From NCBI GenBank assembly GCA_018292915.2, contig JACVVK020000290.1, forward strand, positions 795,076 through 859,075: a DNA stretch of 64,000 nucleotides. Reading direction: 5' to 3'. The translations under genes and the position numbers were made by a program. The stretch comes from Batillaria attramentaria. Taxonomy: Eukaryota; Mollusca; Gastropoda; Batillariidae. The notes under the pieces were generated by a model, which saw only the letters and a program-made list of their open reading frames with translations, was not told where the DNA came from and ran no database searches. The first letter of the stretch is position 1. Each line of letters opens with the position of its first letter. Shown here piece after piece: positions 22,395 to 33,533 of this stretch.

Positions 22395-22843
22395 ACCTGA
22401 GCGAGTAGGGACAGCGGTAGTTGTTGTCCGCCTCCTCCATCGCCAAAGCCTGCACCATCAGCAACTCGCCAACCGCCGTCACAAGGCCTCCCAAACTCCT
22501 GCAAATACATTCAGATTCCGGGGTAAAAACCTGAGACACTGTGTTGTGCTTGTAGGCAGATGCCTCTGGTTCGCTGCCCCTCAACCCCCTCCGCCCCCCA
22601 CCCCCCCCCCCCCCCCCCCCCCCACCCCCCAAATCATCAAATAACTAGACAGCGTTTTCTATAGAGTGAAAGTGAAATGCTCCCACCCATACTGTTATAC
22701 ATGTGTATCTATGCTCTTTATCATTATCCCAAGGCAGGGCTTAAAAATGGTCCATGATCCGCAAGAAGGGAAAGTTAGCAGTGAGGGATGAAGTGGCAAT
22801 TAAAGCAGAGGCATTCTGCTTGGCGTGTCCGGGCGAGTGCTCC
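22393..22843. other. intergenic, C-run
   Basis: No gene seen. C-homopolymer of about 30 at 22592-22622. Confidence 0.5.
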
Positions 22844-22978
22844 TCCGTGATTGTAATGTGTTTATGTCCAGTTGTGTGAGAGAATGCGTGTGATTCACGT
22901 GAGCGCGCTGTGTTGGCTTTAGCTGGCGGCGCTTTGAGCCAGATATTTGGGATAAAGCGCCCATATTAATGAGCTTTA
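22844..22978 (+). mobile_element. SINE-B 3' fragment
   Basis: Starts near 'gtgattgtaatgtgtttatg' and runs through 'ggcggcgctttgagcc' and 'gggataaagcgcc'. The head and middle domain are missing. Confidence 0.8.
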
Positions 22979-23883
22979 AAAAAATTAGAGTAAAATCTGT
23001 GCAATTTGGTACATTTTGGCTTGAGTTTATGTGCTTCAGAGGAGGAAACACACTTTTTATTTATTAATTATTTTATTTTATTTATTTATTTATTTATTAT
23101 TTATTTATTTATTGGGGGGGGGGGGGGGAATGTTTAACCCAAGCTGGAAATCCGCCAAAAGGTGGAGGGGGGTAGGAGGGAGGGGCGGAGCGCGTCGCCA
23201 TGTATCAGCGCCATCCCTTTTTTTCTTCCTGCATGCATGGCATGTGATTGTTTTCCAATCCGCGTTCCTTCCCACTTGAAATGGGTTCTTTCACGTGCAA
23301 ACTTGGCGTTATGCGTGCGTGTGTACACGACGGCGAGGCTGGCACCGTCAACGAGTCCGCATGTCAATTTGACTCGATTTGAATTTCACCAACCAGTTCC
23401 TGCCCATCGGGGAACCGAACCTGCACCTCATGATCCGTAGCGGACTCATTAGCCATCCCCTGTGGCCTTGATTCTGGCTGTAGCAGACAGTCTTCTTCTT
23501 TGTCGTCGTTCATTAGATGGAGATGCCAGTCGCCCGCACGAATGCAGTCGTCCTCAGAAGGTCCTCCAGGTTACCATATAGCTTGACCCTCAGCGGTACT
23601 GGTTCTGGCCATGTTTCTTGCCTGGGAGCTTCATGGAGTCGGCAGTCCTGTAGCAAGTGTTCAGCATTCATGACGTCTGCATTACATGCGCGTTTCTCAG
23701 ACTCGCCAATTCATGAATTTGCCATACATATGAGCGTTTAGTGTGTTGTGTCCAGTCCTCGGTCGGAACGGGATGACCTGGTCTGGTCTGCTTAACGTGT
23801 GGTAGCTGTCAGACTCATTGAAGTTAGGGTGTTGTTCCTTCCATTTGTTTTTCACTTTTCGTTTGCGTTTTATTTCAGCTTCA
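22979..23883. other. intergenic
   Basis: No gene recognised. Contains (TTTA)n at about 23057-23115 and a G-run at 23115-23128. Confidence 0.45.
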
Positions 23884-24021
23884 GACTTCTAATGCTCGGA
23901 TCGTGAGTTCGATCCCGGTTGGGGCGAAATATTTGCGCTGGCTTTTTCATCATTGCCCCGTCTGTGATATCACCCGTATGTGGTGGAAATGGACGTTAAA
24001 CCCCCAAACACCCACCCACCC
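23884..24021 (+). mobile_element. SINE-A, 5'-truncated
   Basis: Forward copy starting inside the tRNA-like head at 'gacttctaatgctcgg'. It retains box B ('gagttcgatccc'), the core and the (ACCC)n tail. Box A is missing. Confidence 0.88.
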
Positions 24022-24856
24022 TCATGAGGTCACAGCTGAAGGTGTCGTTCGTACACATGTAGCGCAGGCAGTAAACGAACACGTTCACTGGGTCGTAACG
24101 GTACTTGCTGAGACACCTTCCATTTCTTCTTGGACTGTAGCAGTGTATATGCGTGTGGTTTACACATGCTGTTTCTCTCCGCCGCCGGTATTCTCATTTT
24201 CCACAAAAAAGACGAAACGAAACAGGCGGACAAAAGTACCTCCCAGTCTAAACTGCTGGGAATTACACTGAAACCGATCACAGGAAAACCGTTCTCTAGG
24301 TAAAAAAAACAACAACAACAAAAAACCAAAAACAAACCCCAACAAGTCTGAAGCAGGGATTGGTTTGCTGTAATGAAATACTGCCTGTCTCTCTATCACA
24401 AAAGAGAACTGTTTTTGACCATTCGCATGAAAGACACACGCCTTCTTTTAACTGCTATCACATGACCGCCACTGGTGCCTGTAGACATTCGTGCACTGTT
24501 GTTTTGCATTTGGTATGAGTGGCGTGTCCGGTGTGTGGAGAAAGGTTTAATCATATGATGTTTCTGCTCGTGATTTCACGAGTTACAAAGAGTCCCACCG
24601 GGCATATCACGTTCTGAAACTAATTCTGAATAATTGTGTTTTGAGAACTCACGACCTTCCTCTGTCGTCAAGGCTCGTCGACCGATGATGTTGGGCGTGC
24701 AAGGTTTTTGTTGTTGGTGACAAGACATCTGGAGTTTTTTTTTTTAAATTATTTTTATTTATTTCTAGATGAACAAAGAGTGCTCTGAGAGACACAGACG
24801 GACACTTCAGGGCGAAAAATCTCCCTTGCTTTCACTGTGCAGATTTGCAACTGCCC

Positions 24857-24887
<31 letters not shown>

Positions 24888-25538
24888 GGGGGGGGGGGTA
24901 TGTGTAGTAAAAACGGAGAAAAACCTGGTAATGATCTCTTTGACTGTTGACTGGTTTTTTTTGTTGTTGTTGTTTTTGTTTGTTTTTTTGCGTCTTCACT
25001 CGAGTCTTAGGTGGGCTGATGCATTTTCAGCTTCTGTACCGAACGACTGTGAGTATTTCAACAAAATCAGTCACAAAATGTTCTGCAAAATCTGCAAAAA
25101 GACGAAGAGGATTGGTTGGGCACCTAGACTTCACAGCCGTTTGAAACGACGCATTTTATAATACATTTTTTCAACAAAGTAACCTAGACTGGACGGTGGA
25201 CTTGGCCCTACAGATTTGCCAGCTCCTGAAACTGATCTGTTTATCTTAGCCAGTACTCAGACACCCGATAACTAGTCTGTTTCCCCGCTAGAGCCATTAG
25301 AGGAGGAGGGCAGTACAGTCTGACACGAAAACGGCTCTTTGCGTCAGTGTTCTGTAGTGTAGGTGACTGGAGCGCCCTCTTACTACATTTCTCACTTCCG
25401 CCCGACTGTCCCACGTTTCCTTTTCGCAAGGGACACAGCTAAAGACGTTTTCCGGGCTGGCACGAAACATTCGTCAGTGTGGCGCAGTACGGTTGTGATT
25501 TTCTCTCTTCCTCCGATGTTAGAGAGCTGTATAGAAAG
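24022..25538. other. intergenic, 1.5 kb, no assigned gene
   Basis: No coding region or dispersed repeat recognised. Low-complexity patches: CAA-rich at about 24309-24322, (GT)n with a G-run at 24858-24898 and TTG/T-rich sequence at about 24950-24988. Confidence 0.4.
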
Positions 25539-26071
25539 GGGTGGGTGGGTGCTTTTCACCACATACGGGTGGTATCAAAGATGGGTCAGGGGTGGGGCGT
25601 TTGGGTGGTTTAACGTCCTTTTCCACCACGTGCGGGTGGGGTGGGTGGGTGTTTGGGAGTTTAACGTCCTTTTCCACCACATAAGGGTGATTATCAAAGA
25701 CGGGGCAACGAGAAAAAACGGCCAGCACAAATATTTGGCCCCAGCCGGGATTCGAACTCACGACCCGAGCAATTGGAAGTCCAACGCTCTACCATTCGAC
25801 CACTCCGGCTCCCCACCACGTGCGGGTGATATCAAAGACGGGGAAACGAGAAAAAGGCCAGCACAAATATTTGGCCCTAGCCGAGATTCACGACCAGAGC
25901 ACCGAGCAGCCGAATGGTAGAGCGTTGAATTCTCAATGTTCGGGTAGTGAGTTCGAATCCCGGCTGGGGCCAAATATATGTGCTGGCCTTTTTACTCGTT
26001 GCCCCGTCTTTGACACCACCCTTGCGTGGTGGAAAAGGACGTTAAACTCCCAAATACCTACCCACCCACCC
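25539..26071. mobile_element. nested SINE-A cluster, four copies
   Basis: Four SINE-A segments in 530 bp: a minus-strand core fragment (about 25539-25590); a minus copy split into about 25591-25638 and 25813-25893; a complete minus copy (25639-25812) nested inside that one; and a plus copy (about 25894-26071) head-to-head with it. The nested copy is bounded by ccaccacgtgcgggtg at 25623-25638 and 25813-25828. This TSD is itself SINE-A core sequence, so it proves insertion into an older copy. Confidence 0.9.
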
Positions 26072-26737
26072 AGTTTGCAGACATCCATCCACCTTATAGT
26101 TCTTCAGGCCACAAGCATACGTGTTGCTTCAAGTTATGATCCGTAGCCACCGTCAGAATATACTACTCAGAGCGAAGGAAAGAGAGCGAGCGACGAGGGC
26201 CGTTGGTGCGTTGCTGGCGCTTGTGATGCAGACGGTCCCAGCCTGGCCGGAGGAAATGGCAAACACTGTTGATGTGGAACAGCAAGGCGTGAGCTGATTG
26301 GAGGAAGACGCGTGCGTGAGGCGGTAAATCTTGACTTTATATGGTCACAGGCGCACGATTCACTGCTGCTCACGGCAAACCGAGCCAGGTTAACAACTCA
26401 ATTTAACTGTTGCGACGCGCTATTTCCTTTTTCCTCTGCCGTTTTGTTTGGCATGCCAACACTTCCGTGGGGGGGGGGGGGGGGGGGATATTTTTTCTCA
26501 AGTGACGGCCAGGACCCCAGTTTAGTCTCTTCAGTGCCTACAGGCAAACCACAGGTTATTGTTTTCGGCGACATTCGTGCCAACAGCACGACCGTGACCG
26601 CAGCGGCAATAAGGCCGTGGAGCGTTTGTGTTTGTTGACGTTTGTGGAGGTGGCCATTGCGGGAATCGATGAAGGCTGCATCCCTGACTGAAGCGCTGGA
26701 ATGACCGCCAGTGATTTTGAATGTGCTGACCGAAGAC
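26072..26737. other. intergenic
   Basis: No gene recognised. G-run of about 18 at 26470-26487. Confidence 0.45.
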
Positions 26738-26921
26738 GGGGGTGGGTGGGTGTGTGGGTGGGTGTTTGGGAGTTTAACGTCCTTTTCCACCACATGCGGG
26801 TGATACCAAAGACGGGGCAACGACGAAAAAGCCAGCACAAATATTTGGCCCCAGCCGGGATACGAACTCACGACCCGAGCTTTAGAAGTCCAACGCTCTA
26901 CCATTCGGCCACCCCGGTTTC
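26738..26921 (-). mobile_element. SINE-A, full length
   Basis: Complete reverse copy with an extended GGGT/GTGG tail. The flanks carry an imperfect 9-bp repeat (tgaccgaag / tgaccaaag) that may be the TSD. Confidence 0.85.
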
Positions 26922-27009
26922 CTTGACCAAAGGCAGCGTCAAACTCAAACTTGAAAGTTCAAATGTGCAAATGACACAGTTTCACCCTTTGCCTTCACCC
27001 GCCTTATGC

Positions 27010-27110
27010 GAGTGAGTGAGTGAGTTTTTACGGCGTAGAGACTCGCAAGCAACAAAGACTAATTCGCCTAATTCGCCCATTCAAGGCATGCCGATTTAAT
27101 TTCCCCCTAC
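27010..27110 (-). mobile_element. SINE-D fragment
   Basis: Starts gagtgagtgagtgagttttt, then a diverged 'ggcgtagagactcgcaagc' and 'gactaattcgcc'. This is the family 3' end with its 4-bp tail repeat, reversed. The body is strongly diverged. Confidence 0.65.
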
Positions 27111-28052
27111 GGATAATAAAGACATATTATGTGACATGAACTGAATGGGCCTTCGGTTCGAATCCACCCCCACCCCCCTTCGTCCATTTGCCCATTTGCT
27201 AGGGTCTTTCCACGGAGGAGCCCTATTTTCAAAATTAACATACGTTGTGGAGGGAAAAGGCGCTAAGCCCAACAAAGCAACCAGTCATCAGGACGCTTTT
27301 GGACCTCAGTAACACGCAAAACTGTCCCTATGCTGTGCAATCTGCATCGCAAACTGCTCTTTTTGAAAGCATGTCTGCCCTGCTGTCGTCATCCCATGTT
27401 GTTAAACTCTGCTCTAAATGAAAAATGCAATCGGGGGAAAAGTAAGTTCCTCTGAGGTCCACATCTGATACACAGAGGCCCTTGCGGGTCATGTGACCGG
27501 AAGACCAGCTCAGCTGTTCGCTGCAAATTCTCGCTGCACCCATCTCCAGACCTGCAGAAATCTTGCCGCTTTCGGACGTCATTCAATGCCCCGACGGAAG
27601 CCGTTAACACATCGATCAACATTTTTTCACCGGCAGCGGCTCAGAAACAACTGCAAAATCCGCTTCCTCCCCCCATTCTGTTTTAATAACATTTGTCAGT
27701 CTGTGTGGGAGAAAACAGTTGCGCGAAATCGAATGGAAAAGCAGCAGCGGCGGGCAGCTAGAGTGCCGAACCCGCTGAACTGCAATACAACATCACGAAA
27801 CAACCTCATAACTTTACAGACCTGCTGGAACTGTCGCTAATGTCAGAGGACGCGGGTGCACAGCGAATAGCCGTGAATATCAGGGACGGGACGAATCCTG
27901 ACTATGGTTTGCGGTTTGTGGCAGTTTGCTGGACGATATAGGAAAATGCGGTCATGCTCCCGCTGATACTAGTATTAATAACAAAGAAAAAGGCGGAAAT
28001 ACACTACGCGACGCAGGTGATGAAGGATGGGCAAGTTTGTTTGTGGAATCTG
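27111..28052. other. intergenic, no assigned gene
   Basis: About 940 bp without a recognised feature. A few open frames exist in both orientations but none shows a family motif. Confidence 0.4.
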
Positions 28053-28331
28053 AGCCCGCATGTAAAAGTCGGGGATAGGGGGTTTAGCCCCGGGTTAGAG
28101 TCTAAACTCGAACTAAACTAGCTCTAGGGTTAAATTTTCTGTTGTTTTTTGTTTTAAATCAGGAAGCGGGTCCATTCCAGCAAGGTGCCTATGCCGTTAT
28201 AGAAGGATTTTTGTCTTTCTTTCTTCGCTTCTTTTTTTTATTTCATTTTGTTTTGGGGTTTCTTTTGTCCTAGTCTGGGTTAGGCCCGTAACCGAGGGTT
28301 AAATTAACCTGGAGTTCTACATACGGGCCCT
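28053..28331 (+). mobile_element. MITE-like TIR element, family M copy 3
   Basis: Uninterrupted 279-bp copy from 'agcccgcatgtaaaagtcgg' to 'gttctacatacgggccct'. It carries the family segments 'gggtttagccccgggttag', 'gtgcctatgccgttata' and 'aggatttttgtctttc'. It is the best reference copy of the three. Confidence 0.75.
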
Positions 28332-28995
28332 GTCTTCTAAGATCTGACTGAGAATGCTGTTCATTTTCACTCTCAGGGCGGGAAGGGGGCGGGGGAGGGC
28401 TGGGGGATGGGGGGTGGGTTGCAAGGGACGGGTGGGTGGTAGCGGGAAATTGGGACGTCCTATCTCGCCATCTGTGTGTTCAGCTGTGAAGCATTTGGCA
28501 TTGCCTAAGAATAAGATCGATTTAAAAGGCAAAACAAAAAACAAAACAAAAAATACTGTTCCTGCGAGCATGGGTAATTTTCCCGTATACTTTTTCATAC
28601 TGACACCTAAATCAATCTACCGATATGCATCTTTGACAATCCTAACACTACGAATGGGGAGGGGTGGGGGTAAGGAAGGGAAGGAGGGGGGGGGACAAGT
28701 AGCCCCCAGTAAAAACGTTTGTCAACACTCGGTGCGCACTCTCGTCCTGGGTGCATCTCTCATTACACTACTAAGTGTGCGCACGCCACTTCTTTCACCT
28801 CCCGCCGCTATAAAATCGACCACTTCCGTTCCGCCATCTCCCATTTCTTTTTTCGCCTGAAGCCACAACGTGTGCAACATGGTGCTAGGTTCCATTATGT
28901 CCACTCGCTACTCTCTGTGAGAAAGTGCTCTGTTGGTCCTTCTGTCTACAGTCTGGCGAGGTCCTCAGACAAAACACGTCATGTCCGACAAATCC
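28332..28995. other. intergenic, promoter-like motifs
   Basis: No gene assigned. A TATA-like 'gctataaaatcg' lies at about 28806-28817 and a start-like caacatgg at about 28876-28883. The resulting frame closes after 13 codons, so this is not called as a gene. Confidence 0.35.
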
Positions 28996-29400
28996 TTAAA
29001 GATCTAAGCTCCCAACAAAAAGCTTTCCGAAGTGTGAAACAATTTTACAGAGTCGACCGTGCAAGCACAGTCAACTCTGTCACAGTTGCAGAGTTTTCAG
29101 CGCTTCGGGGACCCTTATAAAACCAGAGCACGAGCTTGCCGTGACATTAATTGGGTTTTGGTCAGTGAGCGAGACACATCGCTACAGTGTCCAGCGGATG
29201 GTTGAGTGCTGCACGATCTTTCTCGCTCAGTGTCAAAACGCAAACTGAGCTGTGGTATCAGGCTGCCCTTGGCTTTTATTGGGGTTTCAGGGACGCTGAA
29301 AACTCTGCAACTGTGACAGAGTTGACTGTGCTTGCACGGTCGACTCTGTAAAAGTTTTTCACACTTCGGAAAGCTTTTTGTTGGGAGCTTAGATCTTTAA
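28996..29400. repeat. 405-bp foldback element with TTAA ends
   Basis: Inverted arms at 28996-29102 and 29294-29400 (107 bp each) differ at only about two positions by eye. They contain 'agatctaagctcccaacaaa' and 'agtcgaccgtgcaagcacag' and their complements. The 191-bp loop contains further imperfect complementary segments ('cagtgagcgaga' with 'tctcgctcagtg'), so the fold continues inward. Both outer ends are TTAA. It has no coding capacity. A foldback or MITE-type transposon is the natural reading; an inverted duplication is the alternative. Confidence 0.85.
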
Positions 29401-29899
29401 CCTAACCAGATGCACCGGAGTTGACACGGAGGGGGTGGGGGTGGGGGTGGGCTGTTTCGAGGAGGAGGGGGGAGGGCGAAGAGGAGGGGGAGGGCACTGG
29501 CTTTCGAAGCTCTTACTCTCTATTTGCGAATAAAGTGACGCTCCACGTGGACATAGCGACCGTCTTTGATAACTTTTCAGTCTCTGTGGTGTTGAAATCA
29601 GACGGTCATAAAACCTGCGTGGCTTTTCTTGGCACGCTGCCGCCTCCATTCGGCTTGAATAAAACAGGCGCACCACGAAAGAGGCTGATGCATCAAAGAA
29701 GCGACGTACTGAGGAGGTGAGTCTTAGTCGGTTCCGACATGCATTGTCATGTTTGACTGCCTCCTTCGCTGACCAGAAGCACATTATCCTATAAGGCAAC
29801 AGTCCAGAGGCGTACTGTCCTATAAGGTAATTGTTCAGAAGCACACAGTCCCATAAGGCAGCAGTCCAGAAGCACATTGTCCTACAAGGTTGGAGGGGG

Positions 29900-29952
29900 G
29901 AGGGGGGCGCTGAGAGTCCAACGCTCTACCATTCGGCTATCCCGGCTCCACG
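29900..29952 (-). mobile_element. SINE-A head fragment
   Basis: Only the tRNA-like head ('agtccaacgctctaccattc' to 'cccggctcc') remains, next to a G-run. Confidence 0.7.
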
Positions 29953-29961
29953 TCCTACAAG

Positions 29962-30170
29962 GAGCGAGTGAGTGAGTTTTTGAGGCTTAACGTCGCGCAA
30001 GCCACAAAGACTAATTCGCGGCTAAGTGTGTCTGCACTACGTTAAAAAAAAATGTAACGTTGGACAAAAGATGCAAACTGATCTACGGGGCATTATAAAC
30101 CTAGGACACGCAGGAGACGCTGCACCTTCATGCTAATTTATCGATCTCCCGGTTACAAAAAAGCGTAGAA
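29962..30170 (-). mobile_element. SINE-D, longest copy
   Basis: Begins with gagtgagtgagttttt (reversed 4-bp tail), then 'ggcttaacgtcgcgcaagcc', 'gactaattcgcggctaag', an A-run, 'gatctacggggcattataaa' and 'agacgctgcaccttcat'. It matches 55204-55410 over its whole length. It is grouped as a SINE by its tail and truncation behaviour; the tRNA part is not identified. Confidence 0.75.
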
Positions 30171-30680
30171 AACAGATAACAATTACAACCAGGTAAAACA
30201 AAGATGAATACTAAGCTCATATACAGCAAATATTGCAACTTATCATCTCCTAGGCGCAATAAACCAGTTCGCAGCATATGCCCAACATCACTTATTCCTA
30301 ACTACTGGTAGTGCAGACGTGAGTGAGGGTTTAAAAAGAAGAAATATAGATGAAAGAGCCGAACTTGGAAATCAGCTGAGAGATGAGAGGAAGGACAGAG
30401 CGGCTAAATTCGGGAGGTTTTAACGAGAACAAGACAGGCGAATGGGCTGGTGATGGGTGGACAGACAGGCAGGAAGGAAAATTCCTTAGTTGCCAATGAA
30501 GACAACATGCCTGGGATGCAGTTGGAGAATAGACCGCTCCAACATGGAACCTCCCCGCCGTGAGTCGGTTTGGGAAAACAACGCACCAGAGAGGGGTGCG
30601 CTGTAAAGGTCTTTAATATGACAGGTGTTCAGCAGCACCAGCAGGGCGCTGCGAACAAAGCCCGCCAAGGTGAAGACCAG

Positions 30681-30711
<31 letters not shown>

Positions 30712-30863
30712 CGGATCCAGTGAAGTCGGCCTTCAGAAACGACCCTCAGATGTCTCACTTCGGCCCAACAATGACGCGCACCGCAGTGTCGACCCTGCTT
30801 CAACATCTCTTCTAACCTCACATCAGTCCATGCCCCTCACTGGGCCGGTTCTGTGTATGTGCG
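30171..30863. other. intergenic, ambiguous coding-like patch
   Basis: The segment at about 30590-30680 looks coding-like on both strands. On the minus strand it reads LAGFVRSALLVLLNTCHIKD. On the plus strand, 'tgacag' and 'ccag|gtgtgt' could be splice sites. No acceptor fits the minus reading well, so nothing is called. G-run at 30694-30711. Confidence 0.3.
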
Positions 30864-30882
30864 TGTGTGCGTGCGTGCGTGC

Positions 30883-30960
<78 letters not shown>
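30864..30960. repeat. (GTGC)n(GT)n array
   Basis: GTGC tetranucleotides followed by about 70 bp of GT. Left bracket of an old SINE-A copy. Confidence 0.97.
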
Positions 30961-30962
<2 letters not shown>

Positions 30963-31279
30963 ACAGGCTGGCTGTTTCGGGTCTAACGTCCTTTTCCACC
31001 ATAAACGGGTGATATCAAAGACTGGACAACGAGGGTGGGTGGGTGGGTGTTTGGGGGTTTAACGTCCTTTTCCACCACATAGGGTGATATCGGGGCAACG
31101 ATGAAAAAGCCAGCACAAATATTTGGCCCCAGCCGGGATCGAACTCACGACCCGAGCTTTAGAAGTCCAACGCTCTACCATTCGACCACCCCGGCTCCCC
31201 TGGACAACGAGGAAGAAGCCAGCACGAAGCCAGCTGGGAGTTGAACTCACGACCCAAACATTGACAATCCAACGCAATA

Positions 31280-31280
<1 letters not shown>
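30961..31280 (-). mobile_element. old SINE-A variant between two (TG)n arrays
   Basis: A diverged SINE-A subfamily ('ggtctaacgtccttttccac', 'tgggagttgaactcacgacc', ending 'caacgcaataccg') interrupted by a young copy at 31035-31200. It has a GT array on its left and a GT array (31281-31343) on its right. The copy at 32767-32926 shares the diagnostic 'attgcgtt' / 'aacgcaat' and 'cagctggga' and is also bracketed by CA arrays. Confidence 0.8.
31035..31200 (-). mobile_element. SINE-A, full length, nested
   Basis: Complete young copy inserted into the older SINE-A. TSD tggacaacgagg is at 31023-31034 and 31201-31212. Confidence 0.92.

Positions 31281-31343
<63 letters not shown>
31281..31343. repeat. 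(TG)n microsatellite
   Basis: Right bracket of the old SINE-A copy. Confidence 0.97.
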
Positions 31344-31346
<3 letters not shown>

Positions 31347-31379
31347 CCGGGTTTGGTTTGGTTATATGAACCGGGTTTG

Positions 31380-31673
31380 GTGGACTGTCTGTGATAGTGT
31401 ACTAGTGTGATGAATTTTATGTTTGATGTTCTTGAACAGCTGTTTTGAATGTGCACATTATTGATATTCAGAAGTAATTTAGGTGATATTTTATTGAAAC
31501 CTTTATCTAATTTCAAAAGTGTGTTAAATGTCAGTCTATGGGTTCTTCATTTTATGTTGCATGTATTGTTTATGTTTTATGTTGCATGTATTGTCTGGTT
31601 GTTCGTTTTATATCCACAACAACACAATTTCCAATTTGGGATGATAAAGATTTATTTGAATTTGAATTTAGTT
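31380..31673 (+). mobile_element. L2-like LINE 3' end with (TTTGAA)n tail
   Basis: The AT-rich 3' region ends 'aatttccaatttgggatgat' (stem region), then 'aaagatttatttgaatttga' and a TTTGAA-type tail. The left boundary is not visible. It contains short internal direct repeats ('tatgttgcatgtattgt' twice). Confidence 0.5.
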
Positions 31674-32300
31674 TGAAGTGCCATCTGCTGATGCCAACGT
31701 ACCCCAGATAGAAACAGGAAGCTGGACTTCAACAATGCCTTCTTCTACTCATCCTCATTTCTAAAATAACACTAAAACCTTCCAGCACGAACACATGATC
31801 ACAGTTTAATGAGCAGTAAATTGGATCTAATGCCTTCTGACTACGCCCAGTTACCAACCCAGTCACCCAGTCAAATCACAGTGTAGAGGCGGAAATGTCA
31901 TGCCTTCTGGCTTCATCAGGAAACCGACCCAGCTTAAGACTGAAATCACGATGTGATACCTTCTAACAACAAATCGGTTAGGGAGAGGGGGGGGGGGAGG
32001 GGAGAAGGAGGGGGGGGGTGTCTCTGCCGATACAGATAGACAAAGGCAGATGGCACATTCTGGTAGGGAATCCTCGAAATATCACGGTGTAGAGGCGGAA
32101 ACTTGGAGTCAATCAGTTAATGCCCTCTAATTACACTCTGCTACACTACCTATTCACCACCACTCTAAACTAACCACACAATACCTATATACAACAGCAA
32201 ACGAACACAGGTTAGGAGCGGGAATCTAGACTGTCTTAATGGTATGTTGCCTGTCTACGCAAGTTTGCAGGTTCAGTTTCAAATTTCTGTCATTATATGC
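31674..32300. other. intergenic
   Basis: No gene recognised. The motif 'gtgtagaggcggaaa' occurs at about 31881 and 32089 with related flanks ('atgccttctgac', 'aatgccctctaatta'), hinting at an old, very diverged repeat. Confidence 0.4.
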
Positions 32301-32472
32301 GTTTAGTATGCCAACATTACTTGGCTGCACAGAAGAAAACCTTTCTTTTGGAATAGATGCTCTTCAAGAGTCTGCTGATGGCCCTTGTACGCTCGAAATA
32401 CTCTAACCTTAACGATTAACACTTTTGCAATGCAATGCACTAGCGTCCTCATGCTGTGCGATCGACCTGAAA

Positions 32473-32729
32473 CTCTTCTTCTTTTCTTGTGCTTCTTCTT
32501 CTTCTTGTTCTTCTCCTTCTTGTTCTTGTTCTTCTTCTTCTTGTTCTTCTTCTTCTTGTTCTTTTTCTTGTTCTTGTTCTTGTTGTTGTTGTTGTTCTTC
32601 TTCTTCTTGTTCTTGAGCCGCGAATTAGCCTTTGTTGCTTGCGCGGCGTTAAGCCATAAATAACTAACTAACTTCTTGTTGTTCTTGTTCTTCTTCTTCT
32701 TCTTACACACACACACACACACACACACA

Positions 32730-32761
<32 letters not shown>

Positions 32762-32766
32762 CACAC
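32473..32766. repeat. (TTC/TTG)n with SINE-D insert, then (AC)n(ACGC)n
   Basis: Imperfect TTC/TTG array (about 32473-32616), a SINE-D 3' piece (32617-32676), more TTC/TTG, then AC and ACGC repeats (about 32704-32766). The long Lys/Asn-rich frame through it is repeat translation. Confidence 0.95.
32617..32676 (+). mobile_element. SINE-D 3' end inside (TTC)n
   Basis: Reads 'gagccgcgaattagcctttg', 'gcttgcgcggcgttaagcca', then an (AACT)n tail. TTC/TTG repeats lie on both sides, as expected for insertion into the array. Confidence 0.75.
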
Positions 32767-32926
32767 GGTATTGCGTTCGATTTTCAATGTTTGGGGCGTG
32801 AGTTCAACTCCCACTCAGCTGGGAGCCCATATTCGTGCTGGCTTCTTCCTTGTTACCCAATCTTTAATATCACCCGTTTATCATGGTGGAAAGGACGTTA
32901 AACCCGAACCAGCCAGCCGGCTGTCA
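32767..32926 (+). mobile_element. old SINE-A variant between (CA)n arrays
   Basis: Forward copy of the diverged subfamily described at 30961-31280 ('ggtattgcgttcgattttca', 'gagttcaactcccactcagc', 'ggaaaggacgttaaaccc'). Bracketed by ACGC/AC at the left and a 58-bp AC array (32930-32988) at the right. Confidence 0.8.
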
Positions 32927-32927
32927 G

Positions 32928-32988
<61 letters not shown>

Positions 32989-33190
32989 TGCTATACACTA
33001 GTCAGATATAGTTAAAGCTCTTGCGCGTACGTTTTACCTTCGACTTAGTTTTATGCCCCCTGGTCGAGGACAAATTTGTCTGCAAAAGTTCACAATAAAG
33101 TTGTTTGAACTTCAACTTGAACACAGATCGATGAAGTGGACAGGAAAGAGCAGAAGGGAGGAGATGGAGATGGAGGAGGAGGAGAAGGAG

Positions 33191-33360
33191 TGTGGGTGGG
33201 TGGGGGTTTGGGGGTTTAACGTCCTTTTCCACTACACACGGGTGATATCAAAGACGGGGCAACGATGAAAGAGCCAGCACAAATATTTGACCCCACCGGG
33301 ATACGAACTCACAACCCGAGCATTAGAAGTCCAATGCTCTACCATTCGGCCACCCCGGCT
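33191..33360 (-). mobile_element. SINE-A, full length, with TSD
   Basis: Complete reverse copy flanked by gaggagaaggag at 33179-33190 and 33361-33372. The target was GGA-rich sequence. Confidence 0.9.
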
Positions 33361-33533
33361 GAGGAGAAGGAGGAGGGGGGGGGGAGGGGGAAGCAAAGGG
33401 AGGGACGAGGAGAAGTGAAAAGAGTGGCTTGTGAGTTGCGTAGAGACACAAGTGTGGTCTAGTGTTGAGCCGTAGGACGATGAGGCTGACAGACAGACAG
33501 ACAGACATAGGGCGGTGGGTGTACTACAGACAG

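Noticed and set aside
27328..27840. Opposed open frames of 84 and 115 codons
   Set aside because: Neither shows coding-like composition or recognisable motifs, and each is the shadow of the other.
28806..28920. Promoter plus start codon (TATA-like box, caacATGG)
   Set aside because: The frame closes after 13 codons and no downstream exon or motif is evident.
30486..30821. Minus-strand exon reading LAGFVRSALLVLLNTCHIKD
   Set aside because: No AG acceptor precedes the coding-like part (C-run and CA repeat instead), and the plus strand offers an equally plausible reading; left unassigned.
32303..32764. Lys/Asn-rich 150-codon protein
   Set aside because: Produced by TTC/TTG and AC/ACGC repeats.
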